Source: Gigaspora margarita (taxonomy: Eukaryota > Glomeromycota > Glomeromycetes > Diversisporales > Gigasporaceae). From it: a stretch of 64,000 bases of DNA. The position numbers and the translations under genes are program-made. The notes beneath the pieces are model-generated. The model ran no database searches. It saw nothing but the letters and a program-made list of their open reading frames with translations, and was not told the origin of the DNA. The stretch spans positions 39,686-103,685 of the forward strand of contig WTPW01000070.1 of assembly GCA_009809945.1 (NCBI GenBank). Direction: 5' to 3'. This document shows, piece by piece, positions 9,766 through 20,689 of this stretch (position 1 is the stretch's first letter; each line of letters opens with the position of its first letter).

Positions 9766-10916
9766 TTAAAAAAGACCATGTAGTAATATATGTAGTAAAT
9801 ATAATTGTAGTAATTAGCCATTTACGACGACAATCACTAGTTTATTAAACACATATCAGATATTAAACTAATTTATTTATATAAATTTATAAAGTTTGAA
9901 AGTCATGTGAAATGCAATAAAGTATGGAGTAGTAAGCTCCAAATATACGGATTAACTCAAAACACAAAAACAAATGAATACTTGATGGTATTTCAATATG
10001 CAAATAATGGAAGTCTTTATAAGTTTTTAAGAACAAATTTTCAAGATCTTACCTGGCAGACTAAATTAAAATTACTTAAAGATATTTCATATGTTTTATG
10101 GCAAGTTCATAATGCAGGATATATTCATTCAGACTTTCACAGTGGTAATATTTTGCAAAATAAAGGCATGAATAAGATTATACAATCTTATATCTCAGAT
10201 CTAGGATTGTCTAAAGAAAAAGATAAAAATGATTCAGGAAGTTGTATTTATGGAGTCATGCCTTATGTCGCACCAGAGGTTTTATCAGGTCAAAAGTTTA
10301 CACCAGTTGCAGATATTTATGGTCTTGGAGTCATCATGTCAGAGATGACAACTGGACAAAGACCTTTTGATGGTTGTCAATTTAATGATGAACTTGTAGT
10401 AAGGATTTGCTTTGGATTGCGGCCTGAATTTGCATCTGGTACTCCTGATTTTTACGTTGAATTGGCTAAGCGATGTATGGATTCTGATCCACAAAAACGG
10501 CCTACTGCTTATGTTGTTTGGGAAAAGCTTCACGTATGGAATGAAATCATGAGTGGCTCATATATATATGATGATAATCCCAATTATTATGATGCAGATG
10601 AAATTAAAAAGAAATTCTTAAATGCCGATAAAATAGTCAAAGAATTGCTGACTATTTCACCAAAACATCCAGAATTTATGTACACTAGCAAAATTATCAA
10701 TACTCAACGAATATAAGCAATTCAAGGTATTTATTTTAAAAATTACCCACTCATTTATTCATTTATTCATTTAAAACTAATTATACATATATTAGCAACT
10801 TTAAGAAGTAAACCTATTGATTGCGTTGATCCTCTTGGTAAGTGGTATATTAAACTTACAGTATTTATAATTAGACAAATTTATTATTTATTTTATATTG
10901 GTATTTAGATTACTGA

Positions 10917-11784
10917 TTTAATCGCTTTGAAGTATACAGTAAAATTTATTATTATTTGTGGTTGATTTAATAAAAATGTGATGTTACTTTCATTAGATGA
11001 CTTGATAAACGTGTATTTACTATAATACAGTAATAACAATAATAACAACATAACAGCGATAATATAAATAAATTTTAATAAAATAATCATTCAATTACTA
11101 TTATTATGACGCTCTCTTTTACGCATTAATGATCGTGTACTTTAATATTTTATAGCGCTTTACAGTATACTTATACAGTATATTTACAATGTTTACCGAG
11201 TTTACCGATATACAGTCGCACCCCCCTAAGTGCGCGCCCCTAAGTGCATGGTATATGAAAATCCTCTTTAAGTGCACGCCCCCTCTTGGTCCCAAACAAT
11301 ATAACAATTATAAATTTTAACTCCTCTAAATGCAAGCCCCCTCTAAGTGCACATTTTGCCTTTTTTTCACTATGGTCCCGAGGGGCATGCACTTAGGGGG
11401 GTTCGACTGTATTGAGTTATAAAGCAACGAATAGTAATGTCGAAGAATTTGAGTAAGAATAAATATCATAGTTGGTCATGTTACAACAATTGAGTGATAA
11501 TGCAATGGACAAAATCCGGAACATCTGGCATAAAAAACATTTGACAAGTAAGAAAAGGTTTAGACATACATTCATCCTGTATTGTAGGAGAGAATCCTTG
11601 CAGTGAATTAAGAAATTCACATTCTTGGCTATATCGAATATTTAGATATTTTTAAATCCTTAGAGTGGTTATTCTGATAAATTAGAACGACTAAAGGATT
11701 AAAACGAAATATTTTATCTATATATTGTGTACACTTTAACGTGATATATATGTTGTACGTATGTCGGAATAGAGTCTTGGTAAT
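10917..11784. other. 3' flank of kinase copy 1, duplicated at copy 2
   Basis: Apart from the MITE at 11213-11409, this stretch aligns base for base with about 51395-52071 (for example GCGCTTTACAGTATACTTATACAG and the AGGAGAGAATCCTTGCAGTG stretch). Homology ends near 11784/52071, marking one edge of the duplicated segment. No gene is seen. Confidence 0.75.
11213..11409. mobile_element. 197-bp pogo-type MITE with matched empty site
   Basis: Ends CAGTCGCACCCCCCTAAGTGC and, inverted, CAGTCGAACCCCCCTAAGTGC, flanked by TA (11211-11212 and 11410-11411). The paralogous flank near 51720 reads CCGATATATTAAG without the insert, against CCGATA-TA-TTGAG here, so the TA duplication is confirmed. The CAGTCGAACC-type terminus is characteristic of pogo/Fot1-like elements. 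Confidence 0.9.
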
Positions 11785-13381
11785 TTTAGAATCAATATAA
11801 GTTGATCCTAAATTAAACGGAATATTAAATTCACACAAATCGGTAAAGAATTTCGAACCAACTTAAAGGTGATTTCGAATCCATTTAGCGCATATTCAAT
11901 TAAAAACATTAAATTAATTTATTCAGCAGCTATGATATTTATGTATATATGTTCTGTGTCATTTCTTCAATTTATGTCAATTATTAATTGACTAATATCA
12001 TTAGTAAATTTGCAAATTAATAAAGTCATTTATTCTTTATAAACTTGATTTTATTTAACCATTTAAAATATTTTATTTATGAAACAAATGAAATTGAAGA
12101 ACTACTTATCTAACTTAATAACGAATTTAATGAATAAAGAAAATATTTTATAAAGTATAATGAGATTTTTTTCTTATAAAAATAAAAAAATTTTTAGCAG
12201 AAAGCTGGAAATCTTTTGAATGTAAAGACAGTATAAAGACAATATTGAAAAATTTTACTTGAAATCATTATTTTGTTAATATGAATATGACTTATTGATA
12301 TGAAGGTTTTTGCCAATTTATTATGAACAAAAAGACGATTGATAATATTTGATTGTTTTAATTAATAATGTCACAGATCATTAAAATGAAATCTCAGTTT
12401 TTATTTAACCCACTTATACTTGTTTAATATAATCCCTACTCTAAAAATAATCTCTAACCTTAACCCCTAACCCTAAAAAAATGTGCCTCAAAAAATTCTA
12501 TTTTTCAGTGATTTGTTGTTTTTTTATACTTCAGTGCAGGAATCCTTAAATCAACAAGTGAAATTGTTAGTTGTTAAAAATGTATAAAAAAATAATTAGT
12601 ATAGCTAGAACAATTTTTCTTTTTATAAAAATGTAGAAAAAGACATTAAGAATGAAGTTATATAATTTGTTTTTTAATTTATTAAGTTTAAATACTTTTA
12701 TAAAGATTTAAAGTTAACTATTTTATTAATAAACCTAAAATTTGGCCACTATAATTTTGGCCAGAATACCATAATTCAGGCCAAAGGTATTATAATTCTG
12801 GTCAGAATTACAAAAAATTTTTAAATTTAATTTATGCTAGGTTTTTTTTTTATTCGCAAAATTTTCTGCAATTCTATTGGCTCTAACCCAACTTTTGACC
12901 CAACATTAAGTTAAAAGGTTCAAGGTTCTTATACTGTACTTCTGTTTTTTTTTTATTTGCAAATTTTTTGCAATTTTATTGACTCTGACCAACTTCCAAC
13001 CCAATCCAAAATTTGGTCACTTCAATTACTAAGTCCAGTTTAGCATCAATTGTGAACAAAAATAGGTTGATAAAGAAAGAAAATTTACTATTGCAGTGTT
13101 AAATCATATGTGGTATAAAAGAAGCAGTATATTATGTAGCAAAATTATAAAGTAAATTTTTATACAGAGACAGAGGTTAAATTTGTTATAACGGGTTAAG
13201 GTTTCTCTTATTATTTATTCTTAGCCAAACTTAACACATTGAATTACACTTTAGTACTATGCAACTCGCAACTCAACTGCAATCGACTGCAAGAATAATT
13301 AATTATTTATACATGCAAAAACCTAGCCTATTTATATCTTTTGGTCTATATTACTTTTATTTGTAGTTTTTATTACGTGAT
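11785..13381. other. AT-rich intergenic stretch with short repeats
   Basis: No gene recognised. Features: a degenerate CCCTAA run (12446-12476), GGCCAGAAT/GGCCAAA motifs in both orientations (12735-12815), and a ~50-bp direct duplication (GCAATTCTATTGGCTCTAAC, about 12845-12900 and 12945-13000). Confidence 0.35.
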
Positions 13382-13521
13382 AGGGGCTTTAATTAGTTAT
13401 TTGGGGATTCAATTAGTCAACTAGAGATTTAATCAATCGATTGGGGATCAAATTAGTCAATCAGGGTTTAATCAGTTGATTGGTAATCAAATCAGTTAAT
13501 TGGGTATTAAATCAACTAAAC
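13382..13521. repeat. ~20-bp minisatellite, about seven units
   Basis: Diverged units of the type TGGGGATCAAATTAGTCAAT repeat about seven times. Confidence 0.7.
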
Positions 13522-13579
13522 ATATTACAATACCCCTTTCCAAAACTAAAAGACCAAATATATAATAATAATGTACATA

Positions 13580-13907
13580 TAGTCAGACTTCCATCATGCA
13601 ACCTCTATAAATGCAATACCTCTCTAAATGCATATTTTTTCTTTTCTATAAAATGTTATTAGTGCTAAATACACATTCTATATTCTGTAAATACACATTC
13701 TCTTAAAGAATATTTATATCACATTAACCTTCCTAAATGTATGTAGCCAATTAAATTTTAGTATTTAAGATAGATTATATAGTTTTTGGTAGAAGTTATA
13801 CAAACTTGATGATCTAATTTTTAAAGCTTCAATTTAATTAGCTCTTTCTAAATACAAACCTCTCTAAATGCATGTTGAGGCTTGTTGCATTTATAGAGAT
13901 TTAACTG
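13580..13907. mobile_element. 328-bp pogo/Tc1-type MITE
   Basis: Left end TAGTCAGACTTCC then CCTCTATAAATGCAA; right end inverted CAGTTAAATCTCTATAAATGCAA; TA on both sides. The interior has repeated CCTCTCTAAATGCAT motifs. It has the same style of termini as 11213-11409 but is more diverged and so older. Confidence 0.7.
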
Positions 13908-13959
13908 TAATATTATCAAAAAAAGAAAAATAAAATAAAACAATAAAATAAAATAAAAT

Positions 13960-14982
13960 TTTTGTGCATGATATTATTCCTCTCTTGGGAAGATGAGCTC
14001 TGTCAAATTATTAAATGATTAATATAACTTTTCTTGTTCTCAAAGCCTGGCTTCTACTAATAATCTGTTAGAGAAGTTCTTATCATACATTTTTTTGAGA
14101 ATTGTGTTATTAATATGTTCTACTAAATACAAATATTTTTTTCTTCTAGTAGTGAACAATTGATATACCTAGTGATACAGGTCGATAAAAAAATCGTGGC
14201 CCAGGGTCGATCCTAAAAAAGCTTGGGCCAGTCGACCAGGCTGACCTTTTGTTAGTGTAATTTTTTCTGAGCAAAATTAGTTAACATATCTATATTAAAC
14301 ATGAAAAGGCCATCAGAAAGTTTCTTGTTGAACTCTTGTGATATTAAAAGATTTAACTATTATTCTTTTTGTCCTTGAGAAACTTTCGGCATGTTAGTAT
14401 TTCATATTGATTGATTGTCTATGTTATTGAACATTTCTGATTCTTATATTATTTGCTATTTGCCAATTTATCATCTAAATAAGCCAACTTCTCTTACATT
14501 ATTATAATTGACTAACCGATTTTTATTCAATTTCTAGCCTAAAAATATGTTTAGAAAAGAAATGATTCTAACACTTCTCTTATCAACTGGCCCAGCCCAC
14601 AAAGGTGCAGGCTGAGGGTCGACCTGCCCATCGATCTGGCCGTTGGGCCAGGGTCGACCTGTATCACTAGATATACTACCCTTTTAGAAATTTTTTATAC
14701 CACTTTTTCTTTTGCTTGGAAGAAATACAAGTTGAATTTCTTCTTATTAACATTACTTTATTTCTTTTCTATCAAGACCAATCTTATTTGATAATAAGCT
14801 TCTAGAATTTGAGAATTTGACTTTTCTTGTGCATTCAAACTGAGTATCTTTTAACACAAATAGGCTAATTTTTTATCCCAGTTTTTGCTCAGAACTTCTG
14901 AAGAGAGAACAAAATTTCTGGGTTCTTTATAATTCAAGTCTAAAAGATAAACAGTTATATTTTCTCTAATTTTTTCAGCCAT
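13960..14982 (-). pseudogene. Unrecognised protein pseudogene split by a MITE
   Basis: On the minus strand from the ATG at 14982 (start MAEKIRENITVYLLDLNY) a single reading frame can be followed with protein-like composition: EPRNFVLSSEVLSKNWDKK, later QILEAYYQIRLVLIEKK, and after the insertion LVEHINNTILKKMYDKNF. It carries several in-frame stops, so it is dead. A 500-bp hAT-type element (14170-14669) lies within it. I do not recognise the family; a transposon or retroelement open reading frame and a host gene are both possible. Confidence 0.5.
14170..14669. mobile_element. 500-bp hAT-type MITE
   Basis: Inverted ends TAGTGATACAGGTCGA and TCGACCTGTATCACTA, flanked by GATATACC (14162-14169) and GATATACT (14670-14677), an 8-bp duplication with one change. 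GC-rich subterminal motifs (GGCCCAGGGTCGA) repeat inside both ends. The first seven bases, TAGTGAT, are shared with the element at 8679-9839. No coding sequence. Confidence 0.85.
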
Positions 14983-15049
14983 AGTTTTTTTTTTAGACAA
15001 TGAAATGAATTTAGTGACCTCCTGCATAGATGTTTGAAGAGTTACTTAC

Positions 15050-15355
15050 ATTAGCGAATTATATATATGTAATCTTATGTAAGATATTACGGCCCATAAT
15101 ATTATGAAAATCTTATGTTGATGCAGCACATTATATAATATATTACATTATATTATGGTAATATTATGGTTATTATTTTGAAATATTTTGAAATATATTG
15201 CAAAACAAAAAAATGCAAATTACCTCCCCTACAGGGGTCGCATACTCATACAGATCAATAAACTAATGCGCGCAGGAGGTAATATTTTGATATTTTTGCA
15301 TTGTTTCGCAACATTTTGCAAATTTTCACAAATTTTCAAAATTTTTTAAAAAATA
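15050..15355. repeat. Family-C related repeat, inverted orientation
   Basis: Begins TTAGCGAATTATATATATG, then GTAATCTTATGTAAGAT, which is the reverse of the motif order at the right end of 37525-39140 (AGATCTTATGTAAGATTAC ... AATTTGCTGAT). ATTTTGAAATATTTTGAAATAT follows. No gene. Confidence 0.4.
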
Positions 15356-15359
15356 AATA

Positions 15360-15815
15360 CAGTTGTCCCTCCCTATAGTCACCTCCCATATAATCACAAA
15401 CTCCATACAATCACATGGTTTTTTTTACCAATTTTTTGTTATTAAAACCCCTTCTATATAGTCACAAATGCTTATAATCACTATCACACATATTTTCATA
15501 TTTATAGATACTTTTTAATAGTAAAATGCCTTCTATACAATCACACCTACATTTAAGTTGTATAACAGTAAGATTAGTTTTCCTGGACTGAGAAGAGGTT
15601 GGATTAATTTCTGGCTCTTTTTCTTCATTCTCGTAAAAGTCACGCACTTTTCAGTATTTTTGTCCTTGTTTATCAATTCGGGGCATGGCAATAAATCTTT
15701 TGTCGGTAAACTTGACAAAAACCCACTTTTTTATTTTTGTGCAGATGCTTTTTTTAGGCTTTGTACAGGAGATCGATATCAAAACCTGTCGTTTTTAAAA
15801 TAAATAAATTCTTAT
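15360..15815. mobile_element. Left-end fragment of a pogo/Tc1-type element (family A)
   Basis: TA then CAGTTGTCCCTCCCTATAGTC, with CACCTCCCATATAATCACA repeats, nearly identical over ~195 bp to 33255-33448. Rightward on the minus strand is a protein-like stretch (YENEEKEPEINPTSSQ at about 15590-15640) that might be the C-terminus of the element's transposase, but it is too short to assign. No matching right end follows. Confidence 0.55.
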
Positions 15816-15830
15816 ATCAAATGTATTCAC

Positions 15831-15971
15831 ACAAGTGCCGTCAAAGGAAAACCTGCTATTGGACTTTTATGTCAGTTAGCCGTCTATAGAAAATCTATCA
15901 TCATGATAGATTTTCCATAGGCGGCTGACTGCACAAAAAAGTCTGATAACAGGTTTTCCCTTAACGACTTT
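15831..15971. mobile_element. ~140-bp palindromic MITE
   Basis: A near-perfect hairpin: AAGTGCCGTCAAAGGAAAACC pairs with GGTTTTCCCTTAACGACTT, and AGAAAATCTATCAT faces ATGATAGATTTTCC at the centre. No loop and no coding. Confidence 0.75.
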
Positions 15972-16020
15972 ATATAATAAAGGGATTTAAATTAAATTAT
16001 CTTTTATAATTTTTTACAAT

Positions 16021-16395
16021 CATATGCAATCGGACAACAATCAGGTAATTGTATGGGTACTGTATATTTATCTTTATTTTTATCTAGTTGTTGAAAAATA
16101 TAGTAAACCTCATCATAATAATATAGAAGGTCAATGAGATGATCAAATTTATTAAATAGAATGAATCCATCCTAATTGTGCATTAACGTTATGAGAATGT
16201 ATGTTCCAATGCGTGCAATATAAGTTCCAATAGACAAACTTTTAAAGCATTCGCAGTTTTATAAGCTCATAAGAGGATGAGCTTTTCATCTGCAAATTGT
16301 GGGTAGAGTTCTATTGCAGCTTTATCAATTTCCACAAGGGACAGAATCCTATTACCATTATAATCAAATTTTTTTAAGGTCTACATCATGATTAA
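16021..16395 (-). pseudogene. EF-hand protein fossil
   Basis: On the minus strand from about 16370, FDYNGNRILSLVEIDKAAIE has the calcium-loop pattern D-x-N-x-N-x-I-x-x-x-E, followed by LYPQFADEKLILL and, after a stop and a frame change, FDHLIDLLYYYDEVYYIFQQ and DKNKDKYTV, a second loop in poor shape. Paired EF-hands bind calcium. The stretch resembles EF-hand proteins of Glomeromycotina that I recall. The TGA after LILL and the frame change make it a pseudogene. Its 5' end faces the kinase fossil at 16464. Confidence 0.65.
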
Positions 16396-16463
16396 TTCAA
16401 AGTCAATTATTTGAAGATTACGAAATATAAAAACTACAAATGAGACTAAAGCATCAGATTTTA

Positions 16464-16755
16464 GTTATGCCTTATATAGCACCTGAAGTTTTACTAGATC
16501 AACAATATACGAAGTCATCAGATATTTACAGCCATGGGATCATTATGACTAAAATATCTTCGGAAAGAAGAGCATCTGATGGAATTCCATTAATGTTAGA
16601 TTAGCTAATAGTTATATGGAATATGATCCTGATAAACGACCAACTGGCTATATGAAATGAATCAAGATAATAATGAAATTATGAACAAAGCCTTAGAAAG
16701 TGATAAAGTTAAACCAGAACCGGTTGATCCAAAACATCTGAATCGAGTAAGTTAA
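16464..16755 (+). pseudogene. Protein kinase C-lobe fossil
   Basis: VMPYIAPEVLLDQQYTKSSD followed by IYSHGIIMTKISS matches the activation-segment end (APE) and helix F of the kinases at 10250 and 50720 (VMPYVAPEVLSGQKFT, DIYGFGVIMSE). In-frame stops follow, then MEYDPDKRPTGY in another frame, equivalent to the MDSDPQKRPTA of the intact copy, and PEPVDPKHLNRVS to the stop. The N-lobe and catalytic loop are missing. It is more diverged from the two main copies than they are from each other. Confidence 0.75.
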
Positions 16756-18467
16756 TAAATATGAACCCAATTGATAGTCAATTGCAAGATTTAACAATTG
16801 AATAACTTTATTGTTAATTCTAATTCATAAATCTGATATCATAATTCTATAAACTTGACTTTGCGAAAAGAAATTCAATGACTAATCTTTTCGTCAACCT
16901 GGAATCAAGTGCAGAAAAGATTCAAAAGTTAAAAATATACTAAAAATTCAGAATCATTCATCATTCATAGCATTCTTTTTTCGTCTGTACTATTTTTCTT
17001 TTCTTGTGCAAAAATTGTATTATATTATGCAAAAATACAACTCTGATAGATCAGAATTATTATTTTTGATGAATAAGAAACAAAATTTAATTTTTATGCA
17101 TAGTTCTTGGCAAAGTTCTAATAGAATTCACAAAATACTATCTAAAAATTGATCAAAATTACATCATTTGTCTGGATTTTGATTTTTGGCTAATCATACT
17201 AAACCTAATTCAGGCAGAATTAGCTATAAATAAAATAGTAAAAATGATGATTACAAACCTGCATTTACCAGAAGGTAACATAGCATTTTGGTAGCACGTA
17301 AAAAGTTCACATTTCATGACTTATTTTCAATTAATAATTTATAATTATTAAATCAGACATAGAGTGTTATTAAATAAAACCTGCTTTAAATGTAATAGGT
17401 AACTTTAATACGGGTTACCCAATTATTTTTTAGCAAATCAGTTTTGTACCCGGATAAGGCTTTTTTAGATGGGCTGGTAACCTGAAGAAGAAATTTTAAC
17501 AGGTTGAATCTCTAGAAACAGAGCATGCAGTTCACTAATGCAAATTAGTAACGTTATCTAAATTATCTCAATTAATAACTAGCATGACAAGTGGCGCTTC
17601 ATACCACCTATCTGTTTAAGATAGAATAAATCTTTATTATTTTATAAAATCTAATTTCTAAGAGATTGTGGTATTGCTGAATGATATGTGATGGTTTGAT
17701 ATAAGTTTGTTAATACTGGTAAGTAAATATTTAATTCTTTTATGATGTTTACTATTAGATTACGTAAATATTATATTTGAATGCTACTAAAGCAAAGCTT
17801 GTCGGTAATTGTTTAAGCTATCACTATAACAAATTTATCTTTGAAATTTATAGTATTATGTATCAAATTAAATATGTGGTCAGTGTTTTTAAAAAAATAA
17901 TATTAGGTTTCGATTTAGTAGGTTCATTAATAATTTAATATGTAATATCATAACTTTTTTGAGGTTAAGTTCGTTATAGTGACAGCTTGAATATTTACTT
18001 TCAGGTTCTGCTTTGACAGGAGTCATATAGTTGGAATATTAGATAACGATAGTATTCACTAGCCAATTAAATTCTATTTGATGTAAAGTAAATATTGTAA
18101 GCGTGGCTAAGCAATTTGCCATGCAAAGTGAATTATACGTGTTTATTATATATGTATGCACATGTTTACATACATATGTACATACGTACGTAACATATAT
18201 GTGTATGAGGTGAACAATTTTTAATGCGTTATTATTTAGCAATAGGAAACATAATATATTTGAGATTATAAGTGTATTAATAATAATTGTACGTGGAAAT
18301 TTATTCGAATAAAAAGTTTTTTTTTTATAAATTTATATATATATATAGGTTTGAGTAAAGGAATTAGTAGTTAAAAAAAAAAAACCTTGTTAATAAAATT
18401 TGTCAAAAAAAAAAAGACTGTACAATAAATATAGTTTAATATTGTTTGTAGAAATAAAGTAATAATC
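16756..18467. other. Intergenic stretch, no gene seen
   Basis: AT-rich sequence without recognisable coding. GGGTTACCC and GGTAACC motifs occur around 17412-17500, and ACAT/ACGT microsatellite sequence at 18150-18200. The last ~100 bases (TATATATATA, then A-rich) precede the start codon of the next gene. Confidence 0.3.
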
Positions 18468-19119
18468 ATGCCTTGCAATGCAGATACGATCGTAAAAATT
18501 AAGGTTGTCAAGGAGACTGAAAAGGAGAAGTTGTTAGTAATGTGGGCTATTGGAGGGTATCCCGTTGGAGATGAAGATAACAAAATTGAATTAGTTATGT
18601 TTGTGCCAGTTAAAGCGGAGGAAAGAGATTTAGCAATGCAAGCGATTTTTGAAAGAGATGAATATTTTTCTGTCAGAGGAAAAATTGTGCCTGAACATTA
18701 TAAAAATAATATTAGACCAAGGGTAATTATTAATAAATGCGTTATTAAGTTTGCTCTAGAGAATTTTTAAATATTTACTTTATAGAATAGGTTTGATTTG
18801 TTTATACTATATTTTTTATGAAGTAAATATTTGAGAATTAAAAGATTTTTATATTGAGAATTTAATTAAGGGTATTCAATTTTGCCTGATTCTTTTTACC
18901 AAAGATGGTTATGCCATGTAACAAGTTTGCTGTGTAAGCTCATGTGGTGTAAGTAATCTTTACTATACACAGTTAGTAGTTCTACTGCTTACAGAAATTT
19001 GTGCTATATTCGTGCATTTGATCATTAAAATAATTTCCTCATAATATATAAAAAAGGAAATTTGCTTTTTACGTTTTTCTATACTAGTATATTAGTATAT
19101 GTATATGTATATGTATATG

Positions 19120-19398
19120 CAGTGTTGTACGTTTTGGCTGCCCACGGCCTTTTTTGGCTTGTCCACGTCCAAAATTGTCCAAACGTCCAAGATTGTCCAA
19201 AGCTTGTCCAGGCTTAAAAATTAATAAATCCATCTAAAAAATATATAACTATATATTTTTTTAGGTGCTGAACACATTCCAGTTAAAATTAAAATAGGTT
19301 ATCTTAATAAAATTTTAAGTAATTTTACTTTATTTAATTGTCCAAAATTGTCCAAAATTGTCCAAGTCATTGTCCAAGACTGTCCCGTGACAACACTG
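19120..19398. mobile_element. 279-bp hAT-type MITE with TTGTCCAA repeats
   Basis: Ends CAGTGTTGTACG and CGTGACAACACTG; flanks TGTATATG and CGTATATG, an 8-bp duplication with one change. Both subterminal regions carry repeated TTGTCCAA (about five on the left, four on the right). Such repeated subterminal motifs are the usual binding sites of hAT transposases. It lies in intron 1 of the gene at 18468. Confidence 0.8.
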
Positions 19399-19513
19399 CG
19401 TATATGTATACATATACATATATACTTATACGTATACTTATACTTATACAAGTAAGAAGAGAAAAAAAAATATTCTTTATAAATTTTATAAAATAGGATC
19501 GGTACTTATTAAA

Positions 19514-19714
19514 CTAAGTCTTTTTATTGGTTTTATAAATATTCTGACCTATATAATTTATAACTTTGAATGTTATTTTTTTCATTTTTGTTTTTATTTC
19601 TTCAGATTTTTTACTGGCTTGATGAATTGATAATCTCTGATCTTCAAAGAAATAATGAAAAGCCTTAAACCAAGGATTCTTTCGTTGGCTAAGTTTGTTC
19701 ATTGTAAACCTCAT
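19514..19714 (-). CDS. Small hypothetical protein, 66 residues
   Basis: The open frame starts MRFTMNKLSQRKNPWFKAFHY and ends YKTNKKT, strongly basic. The pattern W-F-K-A-F-x-Y-F-F-E-D-Q-R faintly recalls the first helix of an HMG box, but the rest does not follow. It lies antisense inside the intron of 18468-22666. It could be real or a chance frame. Confidence 0.2.
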   Translation of the reverse strand: MRFTMNKLSQRKNPWFKAFHYFFEDQRLSIHQASKKSEEIKTKMKKITFKVINYIGQNIYKTNKKT

Positions 19715-20125
19715 TTTATTGTTTGATCATCATAAGATCGCTAAAAATTCTACTATTTATAGACTGTGCTAGCTGTTAATGCTTATGCTAATTTAGAATT
19801 TTGGAATCAGTTTGAATTCACATATTGATTATACAAGTATATTGGATTTATGTGCAATCGTGTGAATTGTATGATGTTTGCGATCTAATAAGAAATGATT
19901 TATATTAATTTTTGATTAAGTTACATGTTACCAGGAATTTCCAAGTTTGATTCCGTATAAATATCTTTACTTACTACCAAGTAATTCCTGTTTTACGCCT
20001 GATTTACTTTTATCCTATAAATTATCAAATTCTTACTAGCCGCCATATTAATTTCTGTTTCGCACCTGTTTATTTCGTATCCATCACAATGATCTGATCA
20101 ACTCACTGACATTTACTGAATTTTA

Positions 20126-20366
20126 CAGGAGGGGTCCTCAAAATTCCGGGTTGGATGCGTCAGATCTAGGTCAGCGTTTAGCGCAAGTTGTTTGCAGGTT
20201 CTATAGCAAAATTATCAGCTAGGCATTTTTTACTTAATGAATAGATATGATTTATTAGTAAAATTTTTTATAATCTTGGGGCAAAATTGATCAATTCTAA
20301 TCCAGCTGACCATGATTTCTGACGCACTCCAAAGTATTCTGACTCAGGCTTTTGGGGTCACCCCTG
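20126..20366. mobile_element. 241-bp TA-flanked MITE
   Basis: Ends CAGGAGGGGTCCTCAAAA and, inverted, CAGGGGTGACCCCAAAA, each next to TA, with inner GCGTCAG and GGTCAGC motifs repeated inverted. GC content is clearly above the surroundings. The TA duplication suggests a Tc1/mariner-superfamily origin. Confidence 0.6.
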
Positions 20367-20371
20367 TATGA

Positions 20372-20575
20372 GTTGACAATTACTACATTTCACCGATGAT
20401 TATTCACTGACAAGTTCATTTCACTGAGTCTATTTCACTGAAGTTCATTTCACAGACAAAGTATTTCAGTCATTATCGCTAGGGTCAGGTTAGAATTATT
20501 GTCAGTGAAACAAGCTTCAGTGAAATAGGCTGACTTTAGAATGAACTTGTCGGTAAAATAATGAAGTAATACAGA
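20372..20575. mobile_element. ~200-bp foldback with CACTGA motifs
   Basis: CAAGTTCATTTCACTGAG and ATTTCACTGAAG on the left face CTTCAGTGAAAT and AATGAACTTGTCGG on the right. A related CTCACTGACATTTACTGAA stretch lies just left of the neighbouring MITE at 20102-20123, which suggests that MITE landed in or near this element. Confidence 0.55.
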
Positions 20576-20689
20576 TCATATCCTATCTTAATATTCAAAA
20601 TGATGCCCAAACCTTGCATATATATGCATAAACACTTGATATTTACATCAGCTAACTTTATAAAGATTATAATTTCATCTGTTATGTTT

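Larger units (their letters stand above)
8679..9839. mobile_element. 1161-bp hAT-type element in the kinase intron
   Basis: The ends TAGTGATTGGCGTCGTAA and TTACGACGACAATCACTA are inverted and flanked by the 8-bp target duplication GTTTATTA (8671-8678 and 9840-9847). The paralogous intron at 50275-50356 has a single GTTTATTA and no insert, so the boundaries are exact. The interior holds two blocks of a palindromic minisatellite and a nested foldback, with no transposase. An 8-bp duplication is the mark of the hAT superfamily; this is a non-autonomous member. Confidence 0.9.
3627..10916 (+). pseudogene. Sel1-repeat / TKL protein kinase, copy 1, broken
   Basis: Paralogue of 48585-51394. The first 27 codons (start MSWFKVSNTEG) lie at 3627-3707. 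The reading resumes at 6580 with LNFFDCQKLADMNEPDG; the 2872 bases between are absent from copy 2. The Sel1 part (6580-6912) has two clear repeats (GYCYEYGIGVE, GYCYYLGIGVE) and a third in another frame. Kinase exon A (about 8279-8644) begins with a CxxC...CxxC knuckle and has the loop IGQGGFSFVY after a one-base loss near 8473. Exon B (9895-10726) has HSDFHSGN, DLG, APEVL and DIYGLGV, and a TAA at 10714. The terminal exons 10796-10837 and 10909-10916 keep consensus splice sites. It is therefore very probably non-functional as a full-length protein. Sel1 repeats usually mediate protein contacts; such kinases are expanded in Glomeromycotina. Confidence 0.85.
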
